Notes under the pieces: model-generated
What the model was told of the DNA's origin: nothing
The model's input: only the letters and a program-made list of their open reading frames with translations
The model's database searches: none
Origin: Pyrocephalus nanus
Taxonomy: Eukaryota; Chordata; Aves; Passeriformes; Tyrannidae
Length of the DNA: 64,000 nucleotides
NCBI GenBank assembly: GCA_038380795.1
Contig: CM076259.1
Span: 57,121,938 to 57,185,937 of the forward strand
Direction: 5' to 3'
Position numbers and translations under genes: made by a program
Shown here: positions 47,093-58,745 of the stretch, piece by piece
Position numbering within the stretch: position 1 is the stretch's first letter
How the letters are laid out: every line of letters begins with the position of its first letter

Positions 47093-47600
47093 CTTTGTCA
47101 GGGCCATAAAGGAGCTATATGCTTTATTGCTTCTGTCCAGCCTCACAAGGACCTCCCCACACTCTACCCAAGGACCCAGGAGCCCTACTTCAGCTTAGCT
47201 CAAGGCCATCAGCCCTGGCATCAGCAATGCCACAGGAACGTTGGTCTCCAGCTCTGCCAGAGCCTTGTCCTGTCCGTCGTGGTATCCTTTGATCTGAACT
47301 CCAACCCTTGGGCTGAGTTCCTGGTCCAATCCCAGACATCACTGTCCCTACAGACCTGCCTGGTCACCGTAAGACCCAATACTAGCTCTGATCTATGGAC
47401 TGGCTTTCCAGCTTGACCTCAGACCTGCCTCTCCACTTTGATATATACCTTATAATCCAGACTCTTGTTTGGCTCTGACCATCTTCTCTGAGCGTACCCT
47501 ACCCAACTCACTGGGTCCTGTGGAACAGGGTCTGCTGGCCCTGAGATTTCCCCCTAGATGCCTGGTTCATCTTCCCTGACAGTGTATCAGCAGTACTTAT
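47093..47600. other. GC-elevated, C-rich block of unknown origin
   Basis: About 500 nt clearly richer in G and C than both flanks, with sharp edges. It has recurring short words such as GACCTGCCT, CAGACCTGCC and CTCTGACC or CTCTGATC, which suggest an old short-period array. The plus frame 47,081-47,416 (111 codons) matches no protein I know, and its Pro/Leu/Ser-rich composition follows from the base bias. It could be a decayed LTR, a minisatellite or a CpG-poor regulatory island; I cannot tell which. Confidence 0.5.
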
Positions 47601-50600
47601 GTTCAGTGCTGATGATATTAGGATGAAGAAATTTTATGTTGGCTTTCAAGATACATTAAGAAACAAAGGACTGCCTTACACCCTTGTAGGGACACTGCCA
47701 GGAAATGTGAAATAACACATTCCTAAGAGTCTCAAGGGGAGCATTCAACAAAAAGCAGAGAAATGAAGTAAAATGCTTCAGGTATTCCTGAATACTTTCT
47801 TTATTGAAAATTGGATAAAGAAATTACAATTTCCAGACAGTCCAATCCTCTTTGGAAATGTTCTTGTCCCAGTGACACAGAATAACACATCAATAACATT
47901 TGTTTATATTCTAGAAGGAAATCCATAAGCATCACTAACCAAATATAGGATAGAGACAAAAAATGTTAAAAAAAACTTACTGACTTTGTTCAAAATTCAG
48001 AGAAAAATTGGAGTGGAAATATGACCTTGTATTCTTCTAAATTTTTTCTATATTAGTATGTGGGCAATACAAGATATGAAAATTTTCACCAACTGGGTTC
48101 CCAGAAAGCCACAGAATAAAGAAATAAATTTTAAATTTTACAATTGAATCAACTTATACTTCCCTTCAGATGTACTATGTGCATCCTGTTTATGGCTTAA
48201 CAGATCTTAAAACTGCTTTCTACTTTCTGTTCCCCTGGAAAAAGTACATCTGTTTCTACAATCCACCATTAGGTAGTCATAGTATATAACAATTATTTTC
48301 CACCCCTCATGAATAAAATATTAATTTAGGATTGTGGCACAGTACTATGCGCTATACATGTAAATTTCTTGGCTTTGTGTTATTTTTAATCTACTCTGAC
48401 AATCTCCTCTAAGGAAATATCAGAACTTCCTGCACTGTCTATTTTTAAAAAATGCAGAGATAATTGATTAAGGTCATAAAAGCCAGCGAATTAAGAACAT
48501 TAACCAAGAAAAAACTCTTGGAGATTTATAAATTAGAGTGTGCCCTACTGACCATTAAAACTATGAACCTTTCTTTTATCCTGTTTATAAGGTTGCTGTG
48601 ATGCTGAACACAACAAAGTTGATGTGTTTGTAATCTACAGTGGGTCTATTAATCCCTCATCCTACTTCTGTGTAGGCATTAACCTGTGACATGACTTGAG
48701 ATGCAGCCCTCATCAATGCCAACTGCCTGACAGGTACACTACATCTATTCTTTACAGATGAATGGAGTTTTATAATGTTTAATACAAATCCTACAACTTT
48801 TGTATTTATATTCCGAATTTTAATTTGGGCAATCTTTTGACTCATAATGTTGGGCTCAAATACATTTTCTTCTGAGCTCTTAAATTCTTAAAAGATTAAA
48901 CCAAAAGGGATTTGTCCATCACAGCAAATTACATATTTAATATGATAGACAAAGGGAATTTACTAGGATATACTGATTTTTAAAAGCTTTTGGCTCCCTA
49001 AATCAGGCTTTCTGGTTTTGAGACTAATGTAATACAGGATAACTGATAAAATATTGTCATGTCTTTGTTCCTGTTAGTATTGGAAAGCAAAATGTAATTG
49101 CCATAAACCATGAATTACAATCGCAATTTAAACCTTCAGTGATTTCTTTTCTTTCACCATTTCCTTGATTTTATTGCTTTTTTTATTCAAAAAAAGTTTG
49201 GAACTGAAGTTCTGGTTGAAATGCAGTAAACCAGCACCCTTCAAATCTCAGAGAGGGTAGGGATGAAATGGAGGGGCTAGGGGGAGACAGGTGTGGGGGA
49301 CATGGGGCAACACAGCTTAAGAAAAGGTGCATCCCAAAGTCCTGTTCAGCTATTAAAGACCTGCAATCAAAGTGGAGGAAAATCCTCTCCAGATCATGCC
49401 CTCATCAGTAGGTTCAGCGAACCAACTACAAAAAAGGAGTTTCTATGTAAACTGATGCAGTATATAATACTCAGGAGAGGAATATTGAAGGCAATGGAGG
49501 AATAATGTTGGTGAGCTGTAAATGAAGAGATAGAATAGAACTACATAGGAAATTGTGTGATCTCTTACCTTCATGACTTGTGCTAGGAAGCAAGACTGAA
49601 AGATGTCAGTAATTTTATTTTTATATGTGGAGTTTGACTTATTTTTTTATCAGAGAGTGAAATTAATCAGGAAGGGGAAAAAAATTGCTCTGAGTCCAGA
49701 GCAATGACAGAAAAATTGAATTTTACTCTTCTCCCTGCTAATTTTATCACTGAATTTGTAATTAAGTTTGAAGAGTTTCTTCCTTTATTTCTCTAGGTTT
49801 CTTGAGAACAGGGTAAAAAAGGAGGTGGACTTAAACTACAAAGTTCGCTGTCTCCTGCTACTTGCACTAGAAGTGTTCATTTAGGCCAAAATTCTTTGTT
49901 TGAATCATCTCAGGCTTCACCAACTTTCAGTAAATCTAAGGCTCAGCACAGAAACAATCTGCACGTGGACCTTCAGATCTGAACCTGTGACTTTTGTTTA
50001 GCAACTGCCCTCATTGCAGTCAGGAAGGTTATATTAGAAATAATGCAGCCTGCACTTTCTCGGGGTCTGTCCCAGCTTGGAACATTGTTAGCAGCTTAAA
50101 ATGGGGGCCACTCTGCTGCTGATTGTGTTCTTCTGGAATACAGCAGCCCAAGGAAACAAATTCTGAAGATGGATTGTAGCATAACTCCCTACATGAACAT
50201 TTTTGTTTTTTCTTCATCTCATGCATCTTGTCTGCTTAACCTGTTTGTTGTAGTACTCTGCCAGGTACTTAACACATATCTGGGAGAGTTCATCCAAGAG
50301 TTCTGGATGCAGACATTCTAGACTGTGACTTCTTCATAACTATGAAAGCTCCACTGCCTTTTCCTAGCTTTTCTGATCCTATCTTTTTCTAGAACTCCTA
50401 ATTCTCCTGTAATATAAATTTACAGATTGTGCCAACTAAATTCTAGATTTATTTGTCCTTTTGGGGAATGTAACATAAGTAAAGGAACACAGAGATTTTG
50501 AAAGGCCATCTTAAAAAATTTTACATCCTATTGTATTCAGGAAATATGTGTAATAAATATACAACATCTATTCCTATCAAATTAATTTCTGTCTTCTATT

Positions 50601-52287
50601 GAACCATTGTCTAAGTTTGGGGGTTTTTCTAGATTCTTTGTATTTCCTTCTTTTTCTCAGACTTGTACCACAGAATACAATTTTTCTGCCCACTCACTAT
50701 CCTCCCTGCCATCGGTAGCAACATTCCTCCCATTCTGTTTCTCTAAATGCAACCTGTGAGTGATGTCTTTTGCAGTTTCCAGGACTCTTAACAAAGAAAG
50801 TCCTTGATGGTTCATCCTCCCTATGTGAACTTACTGGTTCATGTGATTTGGTCTCTTTTTCCTTGATGGATGTATTAACATACCAGTGTATGTCCACAGG
50901 GAAGACCTGTGGAGGCCACAGGTACCTGAGCTGCATAGTTCTCCATTAGATGCGTATTTCTTGCATACAGTGAATATCTCTGGGCAGAAAAAAATGTTAA
51001 AATAAATAAACTAAGAAAATTTATATTTAATAATGTTGAGTTTTTTAACAAATCGGATTTTATAAATCTTAGATTTATTTTTAATTTTAGAGGATGGACT
51101 ATTTGACAAAGTAAAATATCCACTATTTCTTACTCGATACTTCTTCCAGAATTGGATTACCCATAGGTTGGGTTTTCTTTCACCCTTAAATTGGAGATTT
51201 TTGTAGTTGGCATAAAGTTTGAACATTTCTATACAACAGAACAAAGAAATGCTTTAGAGAGTAGCAATAAGACCACATCAGACTATAGTTCATGACTACT
51301 ATAAATCAGTTATATCAGCCAGGAAACAAAGAACTGAGGAAAGAAAGCTCCTATAGACAAACCCAGGAGCAACACTGTATTTTCTGGATTCACTTTCAAT
51401 AAGTTATATTCAATCTGGATGCTAGATTTCCTATCATATTCTAAAACATAAGTGGTTCTACCCCTCAAAAATAAATCAGTTCTTTCAAATGGAGATTCAG
51501 AATAATGGGAGAAAGTTTGATGCTTAAAAAATATTGGTTTTTTATAGTATATAAGTCAGTGGTGCTGTTCAGTCAACAGAATTCAGGGAAAAAACCCAAC
51601 ACTACCATTCTGCACATTAAGCATACTTGGCTTAGGTCAGTACCAGCTGTCCTTGGAGAAGATCCAGCTTCTGTAGAAAATGATGTTACAAGATGTAGTG
51701 CTGTTTCAAGGTCTTTGAAAAATAAAAAAAAGGGAAAACTAATGCTCCTTCTTTCTCCTTTCCCTTTCAGAAAAAAACACCTTTCACATTCGTGTTTTAA
51801 CATAAGGAAAACTGTAATTGCCTTAATGATAGTACTACTTCGAGAGTCCATTACTGATGATATAACAAGTAATCAGTCCACACTACTGGGACCTTATTTC
51901 TAAAGACCTCCTGGTTAATCAGTCTCAGGACCATTATATTTTTGATGTCTCTTCTGATGGTACAGGGGAAAACTTAATTTCCTCTCACAGATCTGATGCT
52001 TATTTCTAGTGTTAATTCTCTCTCATAAACCCCACAGTTATTCACATGTCACTGAGTGCATCATGAGCCTCAAAGGATAAGAGGCAGGAATGCATTGCTG
52101 TTCTTGGATTGTAATGGCTATCTACAATGACCTGAAATTCTCAGACATCCAGTCCCATCGTACTCAGCAAATCAGTTCCGATATTATGGCTGAAATTGAT
52201 AACAAGTATCTAATTCAAACTAGGTTTTCTTCTAACTTGCCGCTGTCTAATAAATTAAATCATATTGTGTCACATCAGTGTACTAGA
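47601..52287. other. AT-rich unique non-coding DNA
   Basis: No gene, RNA gene or repeat copy recognised. Open frames 49,293-49,505, 50,697-51,244 and 51,505-51,903 lack domain signatures. Confidence 0.5.
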
Positions 52288-52720
52288 TGATACTTACGTC
52301 CAGGTGGACAGCAACCACAGTCTTTCCCCCATCACTGAGTCACACTGCCATAGAAGAAGATCAGGTTAGTCAGACAGAACCTGCCAGTCGTAAACCCTTA
52401 CTGGCTGGGCCTGATCCCCTGGTTGTTCAGCATATGCTGCATGAAGGCGCTTAAGATGATCTGTTCCATGACCTACCCTGGCACTGAGGTCAGGCTGACA
52501 GGCCTGTAGTTCCCTGGATCCTCCTGGTCTTTCTTGTAGGTGAATTTACTAATTTCCAGTGAGTTGTGAACTGGCTGTTATCCAGGACTGCTGATAAATG
52601 ATGGAGAGTGGCTTGGCGAGCTCTTCAGCCAGCTCCTTCAGTGCCCTTGGGTGGATGCCATCCAGCCTCACAAACTAGTGTGTCCCAGTGCTGTACCAAT
52701 GTGTGTCCCAGACCATTTAC
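52288..52720 (-). mobile_element. CR1 LINE fragment, antisense, reverse transcriptase region
   Basis: The plus strand is the complement of the CR1 ORF2 central RT region: GACCTGCCAGTCGTAAACCC, GATGATCTGTTCCATGACC, GAGGTCAGGCTGACAGGCC and GTGGATGCCATCCAGCC follow each other in CR1 order. No open frame survives. It is a different copy from the CR1 tail at 53,018, because the order of the parts would be wrong for one element. Confidence 0.85.
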
Positions 52721-53017
52721 CCTTGGGTTCATCTTTTTGCCTCCAACTTCCCGTACTTGTTTGCCCTCAGCTCATGCTGGGCTTCCTCTTCCATTTCTCC
52801 AGTTTTACACTGGTGAGATTCACTGTAAGAACCATGGTCTAAGTCTTATCCTTTGATAGCCATAGAAAATATTCCAATTGGAATATTGCAATATTCCTTT
52901 TGTTCCTCTACCCTTTATTGTTCCTCTGATCCTCTTTTGTCTTTGTGTTTACTGTGATTAGCTATTTATCATATAAACTGATAGTATGTAAGGTATAGAA
53001 TATTTTATGACTAACAG
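52721..53017. other. Spacer, possibly decayed CR1
   Basis: The first about 100 nt may extend the CR1 copy on the left; the rest is AT-rich with no feature seen. The plus frames 52,608-52,856 span the CR1 edge and are not genes. Confidence 0.4.
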
Positions 53018-53320
53018 TATCATAGAATCATAGAATACCAGGTTGGAAGGGAAGCTCAACGATTATTTTGGCATAAACACAGCCTAAACAAGATGGCCCA
53101 GCACCCTGTCCAGCTGAATCCTAAAAGAGTTCAATGTTCAGGAAACTATCACTTCCATGGGGAGATTATTCCAATGGTTGTTTGTTCTCATTGAGAAAAA
53201 TTTTCCTCTTATGTCTAATCTGAATCTCCCGGGAGTAACTTGTACCCATTGCCCCTACTCTTTTCCATGTGACTCCTTGTGAAAAGGGAGTCTTCATCTT
53301 CTCTGTAGCCATCCCCTAAT
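53018..53320 (-). mobile_element. CR1 LINE fragment, antisense, 3' end
   Basis: Opens with ATCATAGAATCATAGAATACC, two tail octamers on the opposite strand. GATGGCCCAGCACCCTGTCC, GGGGAGATTATTCCAATGG and TAACTTGTACCCATTGCCCC follow, the 3' UTR of a CR1 subfamily distinct from that at 42,792. About 300 bp, 5' truncated. Confidence 0.9.
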
Positions 53321-55110
53321 ATGACACATACTCTGTCAATGTTATGACACTGTGACATAACATGCTAGGAGTAGTGAGTCAAACATGTCCAGGACCATTT
53401 TCTGGTGCAGAGCTCATCTCATATGGAATGCTGAATCAACATATATTTTTGCACTGTGGTTGCATAAAAACAGTACATTCGAAAAGTGTCTTCTAACTCT
53501 TCCATTAGATTATATGGGACTGTTCTGGCTGGCCTGTGTCAAAACTGTGCCAAAATACAATTCTAACGAATTCACAATATGGATAACCAGTTCTAGTTTC
53601 AGGAACAAATTCAGGCCCTGTTCAATATTCCAATATAACTGCAACATGTATTTTGTGAGAAAATGTTTGTCTATAAAACAAAGGGACAATTCAGGACTGC
53701 AAACTGCAATCTTTAATTATAGAAAACTACATTTTATTATAAGAATAGACAAACAGGAGAACCGTGAGGATTAAATTGCATGTGCACAGACTTCACTGCC
53801 TCCTGTGATACTAGGTGCATACAACACTGGCCAGTCCTAATGGCCAAACCTAAAAGGTTTGCTCTCATATTCTTGGCTTGTTTAGGTAGATCCACATTCC
53901 TAGCATTTGTGGATGTCTTACTTTGGTGCAAATCTAGCCAATAAGTGAGGAAAAAAAAGATAGGTTTCTTTCACTAAGGCACTGAGGTTACTCCATTTAA
54001 ACCAAACTTTTACTTTAAGTGTGTTTACTTTACACTTAACCTCTACAGAGTCACTCAGAACAGAATTCCAAACTATGGGATTTAAGGCTTTTTCTGAAAG
54101 GCTTGTCTCTCCCTCCTTATTAACAACAGAGATCTTTAGGTGAAGAGTTGATAAAATCTTTTGAATAAATCAAGTATCAGCAAATGACTTTAAAAAATTT
54201 TGTTCTTCACAAAGAAGATGCTTGAATATCATTAAAATCAAAATCTTGGAAGCAACTAAAAACTTTTGAGGTTCATAAAATTTGGTTGGATATTGGGAAA
54301 AAAAACCTAAGGGGATTATTTGTGAATCTGCCAGTAGCTCCAGCACTGACTGATTGTAACTGTCATTAACTACTGGAATGCCTGAATAGTAAATACTTGA
54401 CTTTCAGTTAAATCTACATTCAGTTGCATTTTCAAAAACTATTAGAAATTCAATTACAAGATGAAAAGTATAAGAAAATTTATTTATTTAAAGATGCAAA
54501 AATGCATGAGAATTGCATGGCCTGAAAGAAGGGGGCTGGGCTTCCATGGAGCACTATTTAAGAGAAAACATTTTTAAGCCCTAATTCTCAGGAAACCAGA
54601 TGTAACTTTCCATCCTCTTTGAAAAATGAAGTTCAAATGTATAGATATATTTATAAAATAAATTGAGGCCAAAGCACAGTCTACTAGTCTTGCTCTGCCA
54701 CTCTAGTATAGTCTCTGAAAGATGTGATTTCCTTTTATTTTAGTCTGTTATGGGGAATGTAGGACTAATGCATTCTCTATGAAGAAAGAAAAATTACCAC
54801 AGTAACTGATTTTATTCTATTGTGTAATAAAAACTGTAATTGTACTCTTAATCAGTCCCTCCTGAAGCAAAAATACATATTTTTAAAGAAGAGACATCTA
54901 ATTTCACTTGATAAATTTCTACTCATTTAAAATCCACTTTAGCCATAGCTCAATAAAATTTCCATTGACATTTCATAAGTCACTAACTTGAATATTAAAA
55001 ATAATAATTTTTTTAGATGGGGTTACATTGTTATTTCGTTTCTATTTTTATGTAAAAACTATAGTCATGGAACCTAATGATGCCTTAAAGAATCATGGGA
55101 GCCAAAAAAA
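53321..55110. other. AT-rich unique non-coding DNA
   Basis: No gene or repeat recognised. The 129-codon plus frame 53,385-53,774 has no domain, no helpful context and an AT-driven composition, so I do not call it a gene. Confidence 0.5.
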
Positions 55111-55390
55111 AGACTCACCAGGCAATTACCAGTAGAGATAAGAGAACATGTTCTTTAATGAAGGTCTTCAACCACAGGGAGTACGGACATGAGTGTCTTG
55201 TGTCCAGGGGTTCCACAATTTGTGTTATTGTCCACCCAATCCCAGATCTATTCACTACCCAGATCCTCCCCAGTTCTGCCTCCAGCACGCCCCTCTGGAA
55301 ATTGAGTCATGGCTCTCTAAGAGTCCTTCTTCCTCATCTTTATTTTTGTCACAGCACATACAGTCTTTTAGAGCTCCTCCAAGGTTAAGG
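55111..55390 (-). mobile_element. Possible LTR-like segment, antisense, family not recognised
   Basis: GC-elevated stretch that on the minus strand reads AAATTGTGGAACCCCTGG, then CTCCCTGTGGTTGAAGACC and ATTAAAGAACATGTTC, resembling the R/U5 end of a retroviral LTR with a variant polyadenylation signal. No duplication or TATA box could be fixed. The plus frames 55,095-55,396 cover it. Confidence 0.3.
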
Positions 55391-56504
55391 ATTTGAAGAT
55401 TGCTTTGCCTATGGTTTATCTTGTTGTTCAAGTCAGGGTGCAGATGTTCTTAAATAGAATAAAGGCCTACCTTGCGTAAAGTCTAAATAAGCTAAAAAAA
55501 TCCAAAAAAATTCAGAGGCATCACTAATCAGAAAGGAAATTTCTGATTCTGAATGATTCTCTACCCATTCTCTTAACTTTAAAAATTTTGTTGATGCCTG
55601 TTGACTCAACTTCTAAAGACGTCTATATTTGAGTAACCTGGGCACTTCTGTGAAGTTTTCTGAGATATATATGATTGAAGAAACAGATGGTTTAATACCT
55701 AACTTCTTTGACTTTAAGGAGAGTTGGGCATCTAGATAACTTGCCAACAAATTTCTGCTCTTCTGTAAGTAAATGATTAAGTTAAAGATCCAGTAGCATT
55801 TAAAAAATATGTTAGCTCTGTAAAACTTATTATCAACAGTCTAAAAGTAGAAGTAAGTATAAATCATTAAGACCCTAAGCCTCCTATGAAATTTATACAT
55901 AAATGGATGATACACACCAAGTATATTAAGAACAGATGCAGGAATTTCCTGAAGTAGAGCTATATTTCTATAAGTACTAAAATTTCTTCCCATCAATTTT
56001 CAAATAAAATAAAAATCCCTTATCATACTCTGTGTGTTCCTCTAGTTATATTTTGTCCACCTGTTCAACCCTCTTTTTTCCTTCAGATATACACAGACAT
56101 GCAAACTCAAAATTCTCTATGTCTTTACATAAGTATTTTAAACTACTGATTAGTAACTACCAAATTTAACAGTAAGAAAAATATCAGTAAAAAAATGCAG
56201 TAGGAATCTTATTCCTTATGTATCTATACTGGAAGAAACTAGCAGAGCTAAGCTACAAGGCAATCCATTGGGCAGAGCCCAGATAACCAGCAGGCATGCA
56301 CGCTATTATAGACATGACACAAACATGCCACATTTTATTGTTGAAAATAACATATGTGAAAGACTGAGAGATATTTACAGTGGAAGATGGAAGTGAACAT
56401 AGATGTGTATAAAACCAGACTTCATTAACTCTACTGTGCATAGAAGTTCTTTGCAGAACAAACCCCGCCCTTAAACCACTTCTGTGAAATAGACAGTACT
56501 TATC
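55391..56504. other. AT-rich non-coding DNA
   Basis: No gene or repeat recognised. Confidence 0.5.
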
Positions 56505-56605
56505 ACAAACAAACAAACCAACCACAAAACCCCACAAAACAAACAAATAAAAAACCCCACAACAAAGAAAAAATCCCCAAAACAAAAACAAACAACCCCA
56601 AAACA
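56505..56605. repeat. A/C-rich low-complexity tract
   Basis: CAAACAAACAAACC, CACAAAACCCCAC and AACAAAAACAAACAACCCC units with hardly any G or T. The Phe/Gly/Cys-rich start of the minus frame 56,253-56,606 comes from it. Confidence 0.8.
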
Positions 56606-58000
56606 CTGAATTTCTTTCCCACTTCTGAGTTTACCTACCATGAAAAGACAGCTGTGTGTTGAAGTACTGGAGACAAAAAGTCAAAGAGCATTGTGATAGC
56701 TGCATTCACTTGAAATACCAAACTTTGAGTAAGAGGAATTTTTCTCAGTATACAGAGGCCTCAGAAGGAAGAATATCATCAGGCATAAGCGGAAAAACAT
56801 CAGAAGGGAGCAGATCAAACAATTGCATGAAGAAAGCTGAAGTTGCTCATTTGGTACTGTTCTTCTGATCTGCAAATTCAGATGTTCTCAGAACAAATAC
56901 ATAGGTAGAAGTAAATAGATTTTCTAATTTCTACTGAAGAAAATGAATGAACATATGGAATTTTATGAGATAATTGTGGAAGAATAATTGATTTATTTTC
57001 CAAGAGGGTATAAGATAAAGGAGGAGTGTCTGATCCAAAATAAGGAGAGGTGATAATAAACAATTAAGTAATGAAATCTTCAATTACTATTATCTACATT
57101 ACCACCTGTATATCATTAGTATCAGGTTAAGAATATTGAATCACAGTCATTTCTCATTGTCCCTTCTTTTAAATTAGAAATATCTTCTGTATTTGAGTGA
57201 TTCTGCTGTTGATGATACAGATGAATTTTTTTTTTTTCTTAGTTTATAGAATTTAAAAGTGGCAAAGAGGATCAGAATTTGTCTGCCACTGAACATTACA
57301 TCATCTGTTAGCCACATGTTGCCCAAGGAAATAGTCAAGCTGTTAGCCTGTTACTAACTTTAGTTTGTTTTTATTCAGCTTGGCTTGTTCAGTTGGGTCA
57401 CTAATTAAGGTTAATATTCTATGATTCAAAATTAAAAGGTTTTTTGTCCTGAAAATACTTGTTATAATGAATTGCTACCTCAATTTCTTATCAAAGTGTT
57501 TATCACACATTGCCAGGTTTTAGTTTTTTGCCTTTACAGAAACAGAGAAGAGCACAATATTTTGCAATTTTGATTGGTCTAACAGTTCCCATCATAATTA
57601 CAGCTGTAAAAAAGTGGTTCCCAATGAGTCGGTTCCCAAACACATGAGAAAAACAATTAACTGTGGGTGGAAATTTTTCTTTAAGAGTAAATTTGAGAAA
57701 AGCACAGTGTTGAATTTTATGAAGAATAAGTTACAGCTTCACACTGTTTTCAAACTGTTATTCAAAAAGTCATTCTGAGACACAGTGACAATTTGATCAA
57801 CATACAACTGAAGAGAGACTTGACTTTGAATGCAAGTAGCAAAAAAAATATATTCAATTTTTGTTTTGGTTGTACTAGTTTTTGCTCTGGTAATCAACCT
57901 AATGATTTGAAAAGTTTATGTGAATTTAAAAAAAAAGTGCTATTTCTACTATTTTTTTCTCCTTCTTTTAAGCACTGATTACAAATCAGAGGATAATGTA
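56606..58000. other. AT-rich unique non-coding DNA
   Basis: No gene or repeat recognised; a T12 run lies at about 57,226-57,238. Confidence 0.5.
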
Positions 58001-58050
58001 AGTCTGAAGGGAACTCAGGAGCTCATATGATCCAACCTCAATAAGACTTG
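58001..58050 (-). mobile_element. Possible small CR1 3' fragment, antisense
   Basis: GTCTGAAGGGAACTCAGGAG followed by CATATGATCCAACCTC resembles a CR1 3' UTR block (GGAAGGGACCTC...GTCCAACC). It is too short to be sure. Confidence 0.35.
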
Positions 58051-58489
58051 TCACCTTAAACTCTTCAAATAGAATGGAGGATCAGGTCTAGTATTCTATA
58101 CAGAATGTCATGTAATAAGATTATTAACATAAGCCGCACACATCTTAAGATAATAAAAAAGCAATACATAATGATCAAAATCCAGACATTCTCAGTCAGA
58201 AACACGGTGTTACATATTTGCTGACAAACTGCCATTTATGTGACTCTTTTCCAGTATAGGGATTTACAAACTTTTTCACATGAAGCTACAACATATTTTA
58301 AGTTTTCTATCTACGGAGTGAAAGGCTAAAAGTAAGCAGATTACCATGAGGCTTATTGCTCTGACCTCTCTACTTCATACTGTAATTCTTCCCCTTCATC
58401 TCATGCAAAGTAACTGGAGTAGGAGGAGAAGTTAGTATTATTACTGCTCTACTAATCTGCAGAAACAGTAAGAGACAGGAGTCACTGAT
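58051..58489. other. AT-rich non-coding DNA
   Basis: No gene or repeat recognised. Confidence 0.45.
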
Positions 58490-58745
58490 GGGATGGGCAA
58501 GTCAACAACCTTCTCTGACACAGCTTCAGACCATTTCTGGTCACTTCAGTTCTGTCACTGGTCACCACAGAGAACAGATCAGTGCCTGCTCCTTCTCTTC
58601 CCCTCACAGGGAAGTTGTAGACTGTGATGAGGTCTCCCCTCAGTTTCCTCTTGTCCAGGCTGAGCAGACCAAGTGACCTCAGCTGCTCCTCATATAGCTT
58701 CCCCTCAAAGCCCTTCACCATCCTGACCAATAAAATCACCAATAA
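58490..58745 (-). mobile_element. CR1 LINE fragment, antisense, ORF2 C-terminus
   Basis: The minus frame 58,482-58,742 keeps a CR1 ORF2 C-terminal block in one open stretch: GFEGKLYEEQLRSLGLLSLD, then the KLRGDLITVYNF and FSVVTSDRTEVTRNGLKL motifs. Both ends are truncated, and neither the tail octamers nor the rest of the RT remain. The surviving frame is short and cannot encode an enzyme. The plus frame 58,488-58,676 is a shadow. Confidence 0.9.

Noticed and set aside
51505..51903. 132-codon plus frame
   Set aside because: No recognisable motif, an antisense frame of similar length overlaps it, and nothing nearby supports a gene.
53385..53774. 129-codon plus frame, the longest outside repeats except 51,505-51,903
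   Set aside because: No domain, no splice-like context and no similarity I can name; length is within chance for AT-rich DNA over 64 kb.
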